From NCBI RefSeq assembly GCF_021602345.1, contig NZ_BQID01000006.1:62001-126000 (forward strand): a stretch of 64,000 nucleotides of DNA. The letters run 5' to 3'. This DNA comes from Pseudomonas pharyngis (lineage in GTDB: Bacteria; Pseudomonadota; Gammaproteobacteria; Pseudomonadales; Pseudomonadaceae). Shown here one piece after another: positions 1-8,718 of the stretch. Every line of letters starts with the position of its first letter. The first letter of the stretch is position 1. The position numbers and the translations under genes are program-made. The notes beneath the pieces are model-generated. The model worked only from the letters and a program-made list of their open reading frames with translations. It was not told the origin of the DNA and did no database searches.

Positions 1-75
1 GCACAGTACTTCGCTTGTGCAAGCATCTTGGCGCCAGTACCATTACCGCTCTCTTTTTCCGGCAGGAGCGGTTTC

Positions 76-954
76 ATGATTGCGGGCAGTATGGTGGCAC
101 TGGTCACACCCATGGATGCACAAGGGCGTCTTGACTGGGACAGCCTCAGCAAACTCGTGGACTTCCATCTCAAGAACGGCACCCATGCCATTGTCGCGGT
201 CGGCACCACCGGCGAGTCGGCAACCCTTGATGTAGAAGAACACATCGCCGTCATCAAAGCCGTGGTCAAACAGGTTGCCGGTCGCATTCCGGTGATCGCC
301 GGTACCGGCGCCAACTCGACCCGAGAAGCGGTCGAGCTGACCCGCAATGCCAAAGAAGCCGGTGCCGATGCCTGCCTGCTGGTCGTTCCGTACTACAACA
401 AGCCGACCCAGGAAGGCCTGTACCAGCACTTCAAGCACATCGCCGAAGCGGTCGACATTCCACAGATCCTCTACAACGTTCCCGGCCGCACCTCCTGCGA
501 CATGCAGGCCGAGACCGTGATCCGCCTGTCCACCGTGCCGAACATCATCGGCATCAAGGAAGCGACCGGCGACCTGAAACGCGCCAAGGCGATCATCGAC
601 GGCGTGAGCAAGGACTTCATCGTGCTGTCCGGCGATGATCCGACCGCCGTTGAGCTGATCCTGCTGGGCGGCAAGGGCAACATCTCCGTCACCGCCAACG
701 TCGCGCCACGCGAAATGGCCGACCTGTGCGAGGCCGCGCTCAAGGGCGACGCCGAGACCGCACGGGCCATCAACGAAAAACTGATGCCGCTGCACAAGGA
801 CCTGTTCATCGAAGCCAACCCGATTCCGGTGAAATGGGCTTTGGTCGAAATGGGCCTGATGCACCAAGGCATCCGCCTGCCGCTGACCTGGCTGAGCGCT
901 CCTTGTCATGAAACGCTGCGCTCGGCCCTGCGCCAGTGCAACGTCCTGGTTTAA
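76..954 (+). CDS. dapA: 4-hydroxy-tetrahydrodipicolinate synthase
   Basis: This cytoplasmic enzyme condenses pyruvate with aspartate semialdehyde, the first committed step of lysine and diaminopimelate synthesis. The protein is 292 aa, the normal family length. The start is the ATG at 76, with AGGAG at 64-68; an in-frame extension upstream to 28 lacks a site and is not family-like. Visible motifs are the pyruvate-side GTTGES near residue 43, the YNVPGRT segment with the catalytic tyrosine near 133, and GIKEATGD with the Schiff-base lysine near 161. The bamC start follows 17 bases after the stop, and the dapA-bamC order is usual in Pseudomonas, so the two are probably co-transcribed. Seen: motifs and spacing. 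Known: family function. Confidence 0.97.
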   Translation: MIAGSMVALVTPMDAQGRLDWDSLSKLVDFHLKNGTHAIVAVGTTGESATLDVEEHIAVIKAVVKQVAGRIPVIAGTGANSTREAVELTRNAKEAGADACLLVVPYYNKPTQEGLYQHFKHIAEAVDIPQILYNVPGRTSCDMQAETVIRLSTVPNIIGIKEATGDLKRAKAIIDGVSKDFIVLSGDDPTAVELILLGGKGNISVTANVAPREMADLCEAALKGDAETARAINEKLMPLHKDLFIEANPIPVKWALVEMGLMHQGIRLPLTWLSAPCHETLRSALRQCNVLV

Positions 955-971
955 TTGAGGAAGTACAACGC

Positions 972-2087
972 ATGAAGCGAATGGCCGGACTTTCCGCACT
1001 TGCCTTGATTATCTCCAGCACCAGTGGCTGCGGATGGATCTGGGGCCCGGAAGGTTATTTCCGTGACCGTGGTAGCGATTACCTGGAAGCGCAACAGACT
1101 GCACCGATGCAACTGCCACCGGACGTCAGCACCTCCAAGCGCCTGGATCCGCTGCTGCCGATCCCGCGCAACGTGGCCGACGACACCGCCAAGGGTGAGT
1201 ACATCGTTCCGCGCCCTCAACCACTGTCGACCGTTGCCGACGCCAGCGACTACTCGCTGCAGAAGAGCGGTGATTCGCGTTGGGTCATGGCCCAGCACCC
1301 ACCGGCCGAAGTCTGGCCAGTGGCGGTGCAGTACTTCCAGGACAACGGTTTCCGTCTGGATGAACAGCGCCCGCAAACCGGCGAATTCACCACCACCTGG
1401 CAGCATTCCGACGAACTGTCCGCCGCCATGGCCAAGCGCCTGAGCGCCGCCGGCGTCAGCACCGACAGTGAAACCCGCGTGCGGGTGCGCATCGAACCGG
1501 GCGTGCAGCGCAACACCAGTGAAGTCTATGTGGTCAGCGCCGAGCGTCCTGCCGGCAGCACCGCCAATGTCGATTTCACCAACCGTTCGGTCAACACCGG
1601 TCTCGACGCTGCGCTGGTCGACGACATGCTCGCGAGCATGAGCCGTACCTCCGAGAAGGGTGGTTCGGTGTCGATGCTGGCTTCGCGTGATTTCGATACC
1701 CCGAGCCGTGTCAGCCTGAGCGAAGACGGCAGCGGCAACCCGGTACTCAACGTCGGTACGGACCTGGATCGTGCCTGGTCGAGCGTCGGTCGTGCGCTGG
1801 AGCAGGGCGAATGGCGCGTTGAAGACATCAACCGTAGCCTCGGTCTCTACTACATCAACTTGTCCGAAAAGGCCGAGAAGAAAGACGAGAAGCCTGGTTT
1901 CTTCAGCAGCCTGTTCGGCAGCGCGCCGACCAAGGAAGAAGTTGAAGCCCGCGCCGAGCGTTATCAGGTTCGCCTGAGCAAGGTCGGCGAGAACGTTCAG
2001 GTGACCGTCGAGAAAAACATCAACACCGTTGCGCCGGCCGATGTGGCCCGCAAAGTGTTGAGCGTGATTCAGGACAATCTGGGCTGA
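972..2087 (+). CDS. bamC: Outer membrane assembly lipoprotein BamC
   Basis: BamC (formerly NlpB) is a lipoprotein subunit of the BAM complex that inserts beta-barrel proteins into the outer membrane. The 371-aa product begins with a lipoprotein signal: positive MKR, a hydrophobic stretch and a lipobox ending in Cys20 (STSGC). The segment after the cysteine, with RDRGSDYLEAQ, is typical of the conserved unstructured N-terminal region that contacts BamD; two helix-grip domains follow. The start at 972 has TGAGGAAG at 956-963. It lies directly downstream of dapA and four bases ahead of the next gene, which points to one transcript. An upstream in-frame start at 936 inside dapA was not used because the signal peptide begins at 972. 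Confidence 0.93.
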   Translation: MKRMAGLSALALIISSTSGCGWIWGPEGYFRDRGSDYLEAQQTAPMQLPPDVSTSKRLDPLLPIPRNVADDTAKGEYIVPRPQPLSTVADASDYSLQKSGDSRWVMAQHPPAEVWPVAVQYFQDNGFRLDEQRPQTGEFTTTWQHSDELSAAMAKRLSAAGVSTDSETRVRVRIEPGVQRNTSEVYVVSAERPAGSTANVDFTNRSVNTGLDAALVDDMLASMSRTSEKGGSVSMLASRDFDTPSRVSLSEDGSGNPVLNVGTDLDRAWSSVGRALEQGEWRVEDINRSLGLYYINLSEKAEKKDEKPGFFSSLFGSAPTKEEVEARAERYQVRLSKVGENVQVTVEKNINTVAPADVARKVLSVIQDNLG

Positions 2088-2091
2088 TCCA

Positions 2092-2853
2092 ATGCGTTTT
2101 GCCGTTCTCGGCAGCGGTAGCCAAGGGAACGGCACGCTGATCGCCAGTGCTGATACGTATGTGCTGGTGGATTGTGGTTTTTCCCTGCGGGAAACCGAAA
2201 AACGCCTGTTGCGCCTGGGTGTGAACCCGGCGCAACTGAGCGCGATACTCGTAACCCACGAACATGCCGACCACGTGCATGGCGTGGGTTTGCTGTCTCG
2301 GCGCTACAATCTGCCTGTCTACCTCAGTCGCGGCACACTGCGCGGGATGCGCAAACCGATTGAACCTGCCGGTTTCGTGACCGGTGGCGAGCAGTTGCAG
2401 ATCGGTGCTCTGAACATCGGGGTCATTGCCGTGGCCCATGATGCGCAGGAACCGACCCAGTACGTATTCAGCGATCAAGAGCAGCGGCGCTTCGGCCTGC
2501 TGACCGACCTGGGTTCATACTGCGAGCGGGTGCTGGACGGCTATCGGGACCTCGATGCGTTGATGATCGAGTCCAACCATTGTCGCGACATGCTGGCCCG
2601 TGGTCATTACCCGTACTTTCTCAAGCAGCGGGTGGGTGGCGAACTGGGACATTTGAACAACCATCAGGCGGCATTCCTGGTGGCCGAGTTGGGCTGGCAA
2701 GGCCTGCAACATCTGGTCCTGGCCCATCTGAGCAGCAAGAACAACCTGCCGCAGCTGGCCCGGCAATGTTTTGTCGACACCCTCGGGTGCGACCCGGACT
2801 GGCTGCAACTGGCCGATCAAGATTCAGGGCTCGACTGGCGCCACATCGCCTAG
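2092..2853 (+). CDS. MBL-fold metallohydrolase (YycJ/VicX-like)
   Basis: The 253-aa protein is a metallo-beta-lactamase-fold hydrolase of the single-domain type often annotated YycJ or VicX-like. It opens with a GSGSQGN loop and carries the zinc motif THEHADHVHG near residues 58-67. Later metal-ligand regions are visible as LTDLG with following His/Asn-rich SNHC and the GHLNNH and LAHLS segments. No signal peptide, so it should be cytoplasmic. Family members are thought to be DNases or phosphodiesterases; the substrate here cannot be told. It begins four bases after the bamC stop without a clear site of its own, so it is probably translationally coupled, and purC follows 28 bases later. Confidence 0.88.
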   Translation: MRFAVLGSGSQGNGTLIASADTYVLVDCGFSLRETEKRLLRLGVNPAQLSAILVTHEHADHVHGVGLLSRRYNLPVYLSRGTLRGMRKPIEPAGFVTGGEQLQIGALNIGVIAVAHDAQEPTQYVFSDQEQRRFGLLTDLGSYCERVLDGYRDLDALMIESNHCRDMLARGHYPYFLKQRVGGELGHLNNHQAAFLVAELGWQGLQHLVLAHLSSKNNLPQLARQCFVDTLGCDPDWLQLADQDSGLDWRHIA

Positions 2854-2881
2854 CCCATCTACTTAGCAAGCGGAGCCCATC

Positions 2882-3595
2882 ATGGAAAAACGTGAAGAAC
2901 TCTACCGCGGCAAAGCCAAATCGGTTTACAAGACCGACGACGCTGACCGCTTGATCCTGCTGTTTCGCAACGACACTTCGGCGTTCGACGGCAAGCGCAT
3001 CGAGCAGCTCGACCGCAAAGGCATGGTGAACAACAAGTTCAACGCCTTCATCATGCAGAAACTCGAAGCGGCCGGCATTCCGACCCAATTCGACAAGCTG
3101 CTGGCCGACAACGAAGTGCTGGTGAAAAAACTCGACATGATCCCAGTCGAGTGCGTCGTGCGTAACTACGCTGCCGGCAGCCTGGTCAAGCGTTTGGGCG
3201 TCGAGGAGGGCATGAAGCTCAACCCGTACACCTTCGAACTGTTCCTGAAGGACGACGCCAAGGGCGACCCGTTCATCAACGAATCCCACGTCGTGGCCTT
3301 CGGCTGGGGCACCGCCGAGCAACTGGCGCGCATGAAAGAACTGTCGCTCAAGGTCAACGAAGTCCTGAGCAAACTGTTCGACGACGCAGGCCTGCTGCTG
3401 GTGGACTTCAAGCTTGAATTCGGCGTGTTCAGCGACGGCTCCATCGTCCTGGGCGACGAGTTCAGCCCGGACGGCTGCCGTCTGTGGGACAAGGACACCA
3501 AGAAGAAGATGGACAAGGACCGCTTCCGTCAGGGCCTCGGTGACGTCATCGAAGCCTACGAAGAAGTCGCCAACCGTCTGGGCGTACCGCTTTAA
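2882..3595 (+). CDS. purC: SAICAR synthetase
   Basis: PurC (phosphoribosylaminoimidazole-succinocarboxamide synthase) joins aspartate to CAIR with ATP in de novo purine synthesis. The 237-aa length is that of bacterial single-domain PurC. Diagnostic segments are [13 protein letters not shown] at the N-terminus, [12 protein letters not shown] near residue 90, LVDFKLEFG near 174 and [12 protein letters not shown] near 193. The ATG at 2882 has a CGGAG site about 10 bases upstream. It is the last gene of the dapA-bamC-MBL-purC run; the serine tRNA follows 84 bases downstream with its own promoter-like sequence. Confidence 0.97.
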   Translation: MEKREELYRGKAKSVYKTDDADRLILLFRNDTSAFDGKRIEQLDRKGMVNNKFNAFIMQKLEAAGIPTQFDKLLADNEVLVKKLDMIPVECVVRNYAAGSLVKRLGVEEGMKLNPYTFELFLKDDAKGDPFINESHVVAFGWGTAEQLARMKELSLKVNEVLSKLFDDAGLLLVDFKLEFGVFSDGSIVLGDEFSPDGCRLWDKDTKKKMDKDRFRQGLGDVIEAYEEVANRLGVPL

Positions 3596-3640
3596 TCGAC
3601 GCAAGCATCTGATAGCACGGAAAAAATTTCGTCTGGGGGT

Positions 3641-3669
3641 TTCCCATTCAGCGAAAGTGTTGTTATGAT
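3641..3669 (+). promoter_or_regulatory. Probable promoter of tRNA-Ser
   Basis: A good -10 hexamer TATGAT lies at 3664-3669, 10 bases before the tRNA. A weak -35 (TTCCCA at 3641-3646) sits 17 bases upstream of it. The GC-rich stretch after the -10 resembles the discriminator of stable-RNA promoters. The -10 is convincing; the -35 is not. Confidence 0.45.
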
Positions 3670-3679
3670 GCGCGCCGTT

Positions 3680-3769
3680 GGAGAGATGCCAGAGTGGCCG
3701 AATGGGACGGATTCGAAATCCGTTGTACCTTCACCGGTACCTAGGGTTCGAATCCCTATCTCTCCGCCA
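3680..3769 (+). tRNA. tRNA-Ser (anticodon CGA)
   Basis: A 90-nt type II tRNA that reads UCG. The acceptor arms GGAGAGA and TCTCTCC pair perfectly, followed by discriminator G and an encoded CCA. The anticodon stem (ACGGA/TCCGT) holds the loop TTCGAAA with CGA at 3714-3716. The T-loop is the usual GGTTCGAATCC, and a long variable arm (GTACC/GGTAC type) confirms serine identity. Confidence 0.98.
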
Positions 3770-3776
3770 TACATAG

Positions 3777-3811
3777 AAAAACCCCGTAGCTGAGAAGCTA
3801 CGGGGTTTTTT
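3777..3811 (+). terminator. Rho-independent terminator after tRNA-Ser
   Basis: A perfect 10-bp stem (CCCCGTAGCT/AGCTACGGGG) with a GAGA loop is followed by six T residues. The A-run on the 5' side also lets it act for the converging DUF2950 gene. Confidence 0.95.
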
Positions 3812-3842
3812 CGTTTCTGATCCGGCGCAATTCGACACCCAA

Positions 3843-4739
3843 CTACTTCTGCCCCAAATCCACCACCTCCCAACTATCATCCGGATCAAACCGCTTCATC
3901 GCCTTCGCCACCTTCTCCCCATCCGGCCCGAGGTCCTTCTGAAACACCTGTCCTTCATGGCTGATCATGAAGCTCATCACCCCGGTGTCGGCATACTTCG
4001 CTGGCCAGGCGATCAAGGCGAACCCGCGGCTCATCTTGTCTCCAATCAGATAGCTGTAAGCGCCGCCCGGGGCTGACGGGCCTTGGGCGTCGAGGATGCG
4101 GAAGTGGTAGCCGTGCCAGTCTTCGTCGTTGATGGCCTGGCCGAAGGCGGGGCCGAGGGGGCTGATCTGGCCGCTGTCGTCTTCTGGCCAATAGAGGCCG
4201 TCGTGTTTGCCGGGGGAGCTGAAGATTTTCTGTGCGTATTCGAGGGCGCCGTCGCCGTCGCGGTCTTCCGAGGCGTAGTCCATTTGCGCGTCGTGATAGG
4301 CCAGCGCCGATTGCACCGCCGCCAGTTCGTTACGGCCGATGCGGCGGGCGCGGATTTCGACCCGGGCGGCTTTCATGTCGAAGCGCCAGCCGGTTTTGTC
4401 TTTGATGAGCGGGATGGGCAGCGTCCAGTGAGCGGGTCCGACGGAGAGCACTGCTTTGCTTTCGCCAATCTTTTCCAGAGTGTGCTGTTCGCGGTATTGC
4501 TGCAGGAAGGCATCGACATCGCTGCGCTGCACGCCCTCACGGGGGATGAAACTGTGCCATTCCTCGCCCAGCAGTTCGGTCAGGCGTTTTTGGTCGGCGT
4601 GTTGCGTACCGAGGGCTTCGACGAAGGCATCAGCGGCTTTTTCCGGGGTTGGAAATACTTGCTGGGCCGAGGCGAAGGTCGAGAATGCGAGGCCGGCAGC
4701 GAGGGTCAGGCAGTTCCTGAGCAGAGAATGGATGTTCAT
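3843..4739 (-). CDS. Exported DUF2950 family protein
   Basis: The 298-aa protein has a clear cleavable signal peptide (about residues 1-25, ending SAQQ), so it acts in the periplasm or outer envelope. The mature part matches the DUF2950 family: an N-terminal FPTPEKAADAFVEAL segment, an ARRIGRNELAAVQ segment in the middle, and a C-terminal region with GGAYSYLIGDKMSRGFALIAWPA split over about residues 220-250. Molecular function is unknown. Its ATG overlaps the stop of the upstream DUF3300 gene by four bases (ATGA), so the two are translationally coupled. These two families are found side by side in other bacteria (established), which suggests the products work together; what they do is not known. 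Confidence 0.88.
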   Translation of the reverse strand: MNIHSLLRNCLTLAAGLAFSTFASAQQVFPTPEKAADAFVEALGTQHADQKRLTELLGEEWHSFIPREGVQRSDVDAFLQQYREQHTLEKIGESKAVLSVGPAHWTLPIPLIKDKTGWRFDMKAARVEIRARRIGRNELAAVQSALAYHDAQMDYASEDRDGDGALEYAQKIFSSPGKHDGLYWPEDDSGQISPLGPAFGQAINDEDWHGYHFRILDAQGPSAPGGAYSYLIGDKMSRGFALIAWPAKYADTGVMSFMISHEGQVFQKDLGPDGEKVAKAMKRFDPDDSWEVVDLGQK

Positions 4740-6136
4740 CGACGGCCACCTCCTCTCTGACGCATGCCCCCACCGGATGGCCGGCTGATCTGATGTCCGG
4801 CGGCGCGGGAGGTATTGGGACGTTGCGCAGAAATCTGGCTGGCCCGGCCGCGATCGGCCTGGACTCGGGTTTGTGACGGGGAACGCGCGCCGGCGAAGGC
4901 GTTGTTTCGTGCGCTGCCTGCTGCGGGTCGGGCTTGAGATGCACGCGTTTCACGTTGATTGACGCCGGGCTGGCGCGCCTCCCGCGTGTTGCCTTGAGCG
5001 CGGTCGGCGGCTCGGGGCCTGTCCGCACCGCCTTGTAGTCGGTTGCCGGCATTGGCGGATTGCGCTTCGCGGACTTGATTGCGGGCTTCCCGATTGCTGG
5101 TGGCGGGACGTTCGATACCGGCCCTGTCCATCGAACTGCGCGCCCGTTCCCGAGCCTGCGCCCGCTGCGCGTTGTCCCCGCGATAGGCATCACGCTGAGC
5201 CGCACCGTCCAGCTGCCGGCCATACTGGGCGCGACTGCGGTTGTCACGATAGGGTACGCCATCGCGATGCACGGTGTTGTGCTGCCACTTGTTCTGGTTG
5301 TTGGCGATGCGGTTATTGCCGTTGATATTGTTGTAACGGTTCACATCGATGTCGATGTCGTTATTGCCCCAGTCGCAGTCACCCCACAACGACGCGACGA
5401 CCGCCACGCCCGTGCCGAAGGCCAGCCCGGCCACCAGTGCCTGACCCGGGTAGTAAGCGGGCGGCGGCGGGTAATACACCGGCGGCGAGGCCGGATAAGG
5501 CCAGGTGCCGTAAGTGGTGGTCGGGTTATAGGTCGGGACGTAGACCACCTGCGGATCGGCGGGCTGAATGATGATGGTCGTGTTGTCGGCCGGCTTGGTT
5601 GACCCGGAAGAGATGGGCGGCGTTACGTTCTGCACCGTCACATTCTGATATTGATTGCTCTGTAGATTGCCCGCCGTCTGGGCCTGACGCCGCAAGCGCT
5701 GAACGCCGGCCATGAGTTCGTCAGGCTGGGCCAGGAAGGCATCCCCCAGACGCTGCACCCAGACCGGATCCTGCCCCAGTGTCGCCAGGACCTGCGGAAA
5801 CGCCACCAAGGCCTGCACGCTCGGGTCCCACGTCTGACTGGCCACTTGCTTGACCGCGTCATCGCCCTTGGCATCCGGATGGGCCTTGGACCAGGTCACG
5901 GCTTCGGCGACTTCTCCCGGATAGGTGGCGGCCATCAGCACTTGAGCGAGCAGTGGATCGGGATACAGCGCAATCGACGCGAGCATCTGGTCGAGCTGCT
6001 CCGTGGTAAACACGGCATCTTTGGCCGGCGCGGTGGCAGCCGCCGGTGCCGCAGGCGCATCGGCGGCCTGCACCAGGACCGGTGCAGCGCTCAAGGCGAG
6101 CATGAGCGACGCGGCACGCAAGAGCGAACTGTGCAT
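4736..6136 (-). CDS. Exported DUF3300 family protein
   Basis: A 466-aa secreted protein. The start chosen is the ATG at 6136, preceded by GAAGAGG and giving a clean signal peptide that ends near VQAADA; a longer in-frame start at 6196 would bury that signal. Residues about 45-170 form the DUF3300 domain (SIALYPDPLLAQVLMAA and ATYPGEV segments). A proline/tyrosine stretch near 230-250 and a short hydrophobic alanine/glycine segment follow. The last 200 residues are low-complexity, rich in Arg, Asn, Gln and Ala, and end in Gly/Arg, so they are probably disordered and nucleic-acid- or polymer-binding (inference). First gene of a two-gene operon with the DUF2950 protein. Confidence 0.88.
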   Translation of the reverse strand: MHSSLLRAASLMLALSAAPVLVQAADAPAAPAAATAPAKDAVFTTEQLDQMLASIALYPDPLLAQVLMAATYPGEVAEAVTWSKAHPDAKGDDAVKQVASQTWDPSVQALVAFPQVLATLGQDPVWVQRLGDAFLAQPDELMAGVQRLRRQAQTAGNLQSNQYQNVTVQNVTPPISSGSTKPADNTTIIIQPADPQVVYVPTYNPTTTYGTWPYPASPPVYYPPPPAYYPGQALVAGLAFGTGVAVVASLWGDCDWGNNDIDIDVNRYNNINGNNRIANNQNKWQHNTVHRDGVPYRDNRSRAQYGRQLDGAAQRDAYRGDNAQRAQARERARSSMDRAGIERPATSNREARNQVREAQSANAGNRLQGGADRPRAADRAQGNTREARQPGVNQRETRASQARPAAGSARNNAFAGARSPSQTRVQADRGRASQISAQRPNTSRAAGHQISRPSGGGMRQRGGGRR

Positions 6137-6393
6137 GACCTCTTCCCCACATCCAGATGGCAGGTTTGCAACACGCGAGGCATCAACGGCCGACATCGGA
6201 AGCTGCGCCGTGATGGAGAATGGTTGGCGATTGGCGTTCCGTCAAAAACTGCACAGGCTTTTTCGCAATAAGCACGTTGCCTGAGCGTTACCGCCCGTTT
6301 GCTTGCATTTTGCGATAAATGACTAAACTTTCCGGTTCCAGGTCATGCATTGCCGACGAGCCTGGCTGTCGTTCCAACCCGAGAGGTCTGGTC

Positions 6394-7218
6394 ATGGCAA
6401 AGGGAAAGAAGAAAGACTCGCCCCGAGAAAAACCTGACGAACATACAAAACTGTCGAACAAGGACTACCTTGCCGAGTTGCGCCGCCTGCATGTCGAACT
6501 GGTGAAAATGCAGGAGTGGGTCAAGGCCGAAGGCATCAAGATCTGCATCATCTTCGAAGGCCGCGACGGTGCGGGCAAGGGTGGCACCATCAAGGCGCTG
6601 ACCGAGCGGGTCAGCCCGCGAGTCTTTCGCGTCATCGCGTTGCCGGCCCCGACCGATCGCGAGAAGAGCCAGATGTACCTGCAGCGCTATCTGCCGCATT
6701 TGCCGGCGGCCGGCGAAGTGGTGATCTTCGATCGCAGTTGGTACAACCGCGCCGGTGTCGAGCGGGTGATGGGTTTTTGCACGGACAAACAGGTCGACAA
6801 GTTTCTCAAGACCGTGCCGCTGGTGGAGCGCGCAGTTGTCGGTTCGGGGGTGATCCTGCTCAAGTACTGGCTGAATGTCAGTCAGGAAGAACAGACCCGG
6901 CGCCTGGAGGCGCGCATTGTCGACGGTCGCAAGATCTGGAAGCTGTCGCCGATGGACCTCAAGTCCTACAGCCGCTGGTATGACTACTCCCGGGCGCGGG
7001 ACGACATGATCGAAGCGACCGACACCGATTACGCTCCATGGCTGGTGGCCAACTCGAACGACAAACGTCGGGCGCGGCTCAATATCATCTCGGATCTGCT
7101 CAGTCGCATCCCCTACAAGGAGGTGCCGCGAGAAAAGGTGACCTTGCCCAAACGGCAGAAACCGGGCGGTTATAAAGAGTCGGATTATCCGTTCAGGCAC
7201 ATTCCCGAGAGGTTCTGA
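6394..7218 (+). CDS. ppk2: Polyphosphate kinase 2 family protein
   Basis: A 274-aa PPK2 kinase, which transfers phosphate between polyphosphate and nucleotides. The Walker A loop GRDGAGKGG lies near residue 57 and the Walker B-like DRSWYNRAG near 117, with the lid segment and the conserved SPMDLKSYSRWYDYS near 188. The N-terminal 30 residues are lysine-rich and likely flexible. The start at 6394 follows GAGAGG at 6381; the in-frame extension to 6319 has no site. Single-domain length fits class I PPK2, which favours NDP phosphorylation, but the nucleotide preference cannot be read from sequence. It stands alone, ending at a converging hairpin. Confidence 0.93.
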   Translation: MAKGKKKDSPREKPDEHTKLSNKDYLAELRRLHVELVKMQEWVKAEGIKICIIFEGRDGAGKGGTIKALTERVSPRVFRVIALPAPTDREKSQMYLQRYLPHLPAAGEVVIFDRSWYNRAGVERVMGFCTDKQVDKFLKTVPLVERAVVGSGVILLKYWLNVSQEEQTRRLEARIVDGRKIWKLSPMDLKSYSRWYDYSRARDDMIEATDTDYAPWLVANSNDKRRARLNIISDLLSRIPYKEVPREKVTLPKRQKPGGYKESDYPFRHIPERF

Positions 7219-7235
7219 AACCGCATTCGTTCAGT

Positions 7236-7266
7236 CGCCGGAGCTGCCAATACAGGCAGCCCGGCG
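7236..7266. terminator. Stem-loop between converging genes
   Basis: CGCCGG-A-GCTGCC pairs with GGCAGCCCGGCG across a six-base loop, a 12-bp stem with one bulge, between the ends of ppk2 and the DUF1508 gene. The T-content after it is modest, so it may be a weak or bidirectional terminator. Confidence 0.55.
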
Positions 7267-7279
7267 TCTTGGGTTTTCC

Positions 7280-7471
7280 TCAGATCTCCTTGACCGGTGT
7301 CTCACCCTTCACACCTTTGATCAACTCGATCACATGCAGACAATCCGCCTTGTTCACGTACGATTCGCCACTGGCGACCGTCTCGTGATTCCCCGCCCTT
7401 AATCTCCAGCGCCATTGGCCTTTACCGGTGCTCGGGGTGCCTTTGGATTGCCTGTAAATCTCGAAATACAT
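7280..7471 (-). CDS. DUF1508 (YegP-like) small protein
   Basis: A 63-aa protein with the DUF1508 fold seen in YegP: an initial FEIYRQSKG strand, WRWRLRAGNHETVASGESY, and a C-terminal helix with CLHVIELIKG. One repeat unit is present, where YegP has two. The start ATG at 7471 has GGAG eight bases upstream. Function of the family is unknown; it is small, cytoplasmic and monocistronic here. The 275 bases upstream, to the next gene, hold no ORF I would support. Confidence 0.85.
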   Translation of the reverse strand: MYFEIYRQSKGTPSTGKGQWRWRLRAGNHETVASGESYVNKADCLHVIELIKGVKGETPVKEI

Positions 7472-7746
7472 TCAATTCGCTCCATGCGATGCGTTTGTGC
7501 GACAACCTGTCGCTTCGACGCAAGCCTAGCGGAGCGCGGTTTTTTGGCTATCGAGGATTTGTTTCCAATCGTTGGAGAATGTTTCCGTCAGGTGCGGGGC
7601 AGAGCGTCGGGATCGACCTTTGGATTGGCAGGTACGTCCTCGCGGCGCCCTTGCATGACCTGGTTGGGTGCTGCTTAATACGGCGAGGCTCATGGCGTCG
7701 AATCCGTTTCGGCGACCCACCAACACTATAAGAAAAGAGCACTCCA

Positions 7747-8715
7747 TTGACCCATCCGCACGGAACACAACACGTGGGCCCCGTGAAGTTGTCGCTGGTG
7801 ATCCCCGTATTCAACGAAGAGGACAGCCTCGACGGTTTTCTCCTGCGCATTCGGCAAGTATTCGAGCGAGAGGCGTTGGTCGAACTGGAGCTGGTGTTCG
7901 TCAATGACGGCAGTTCCGATACAACACTGGAGCGCTTGCTGCACTGCCAGCAGAGCGACTCGCGCATCCGTATCGTCGATCTGAGCCGCAATTTCGGCAA
8001 GGAGGCGGCGCTTTCCGCCGGTCTGCAGATCTGCACTGGGCAGATCGTGGTGCCGATCGATGTAGATTTGCAGGATCCGCCCGAGGTCATTTTGCAAATG
8101 ATCGAGCGTTGGCGTGAAGGATTCGAGGTGGTGCTCGGCCATCGCCTTAGCCGGCGCAACGACACTTGGGCCAAGCAAACTTCCGCCAGTTGGTTCTATC
8201 GCCTGCACAACAAAATTGCCGAACAGTCATTGCCGGAAAACGTCGGTGATTTCCGGCTGATGGATCGCTGTGTGGTCGATGCGCTGCTGACCTTGCCCGA
8301 GTCCCGGCGCTTCATGAAAGGCCTGTTCGCCTGGGTCGGTTTTCGCACCACCCAGGTCGAGTACGAACGCCCGGAGCGGGCGGCGGGGCAGAGTAAGTTC
8401 AATGGCTGGCGACTGTGGAATTTCGCCCTCGAAGGCATCACCAGTTTCAGCACCGAACCGTTGCGGATCTGGACGTATCTGGGGGCGCTGGTCTCTCTGG
8501 TGTCGTTCGCCTTTGCGATGTTCATTGTGCTGCGCACGCTCATTCATGGCGTTGACTTGCCCGGTTACGCCTCGCTGATGGTGGCCGTGACGTTTCTCGG
8601 CGGTTTGCAGTTGATCGGCATCGGCGTGCTTGGCGAGTATCTGGGCCGCACTTATATCGAAGCGAAGCGCCGGCCGGTTTTCCTGGTGCGCCGCATTTAC
8701 GAATCCAAGGACTGA
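7747..8715 (+). CDS. Glycosyltransferase family 2, GtrB/DPM1-like
   Basis: A 322-aa membrane glycosyltransferase of the type that loads a sugar onto undecaprenyl phosphate. The GT-A domain starts at LVIPVFNEEDSL; the DxD-type motif appears as DVDLQDPPE near residue 100. Two C-terminal transmembrane helices (about 237-262 and 277-300) and the tail LGEYLGRTYIEAKRRP are characteristic of GtrB/ArnC-like enzymes. The start is uncertain: TTG at 7747 is given, but GTG at 7774 or 7783 would also preserve the domain. Three bases separate it from the methyltransferase, and all four genes to 11905 overlap or abut, so they form one operon. Likely role: first step of a surface-glycan modification. Confidence 0.88.
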   Translation: MTHPHGTQHVGPVKLSLVIPVFNEEDSLDGFLLRIRQVFEREALVELELVFVNDGSSDTTLERLLHCQQSDSRIRIVDLSRNFGKEAALSAGLQICTGQIVVPIDVDLQDPPEVILQMIERWREGFEVVLGHRLSRRNDTWAKQTSASWFYRLHNKIAEQSLPENVGDFRLMDRCVVDALLTLPESRRFMKGLFAWVGFRTTQVEYERPERAAGQSKFNGWRLWNFALEGITSFSTEPLRIWTYLGALVSLVSFAFAMFIVLRTLIHGVDLPGYASLMVAVTFLGGLQLIGIGVLGEYLGRTYIEAKRRPVFLVRRIYESKD

Positions 8716-8718
8716 AGC

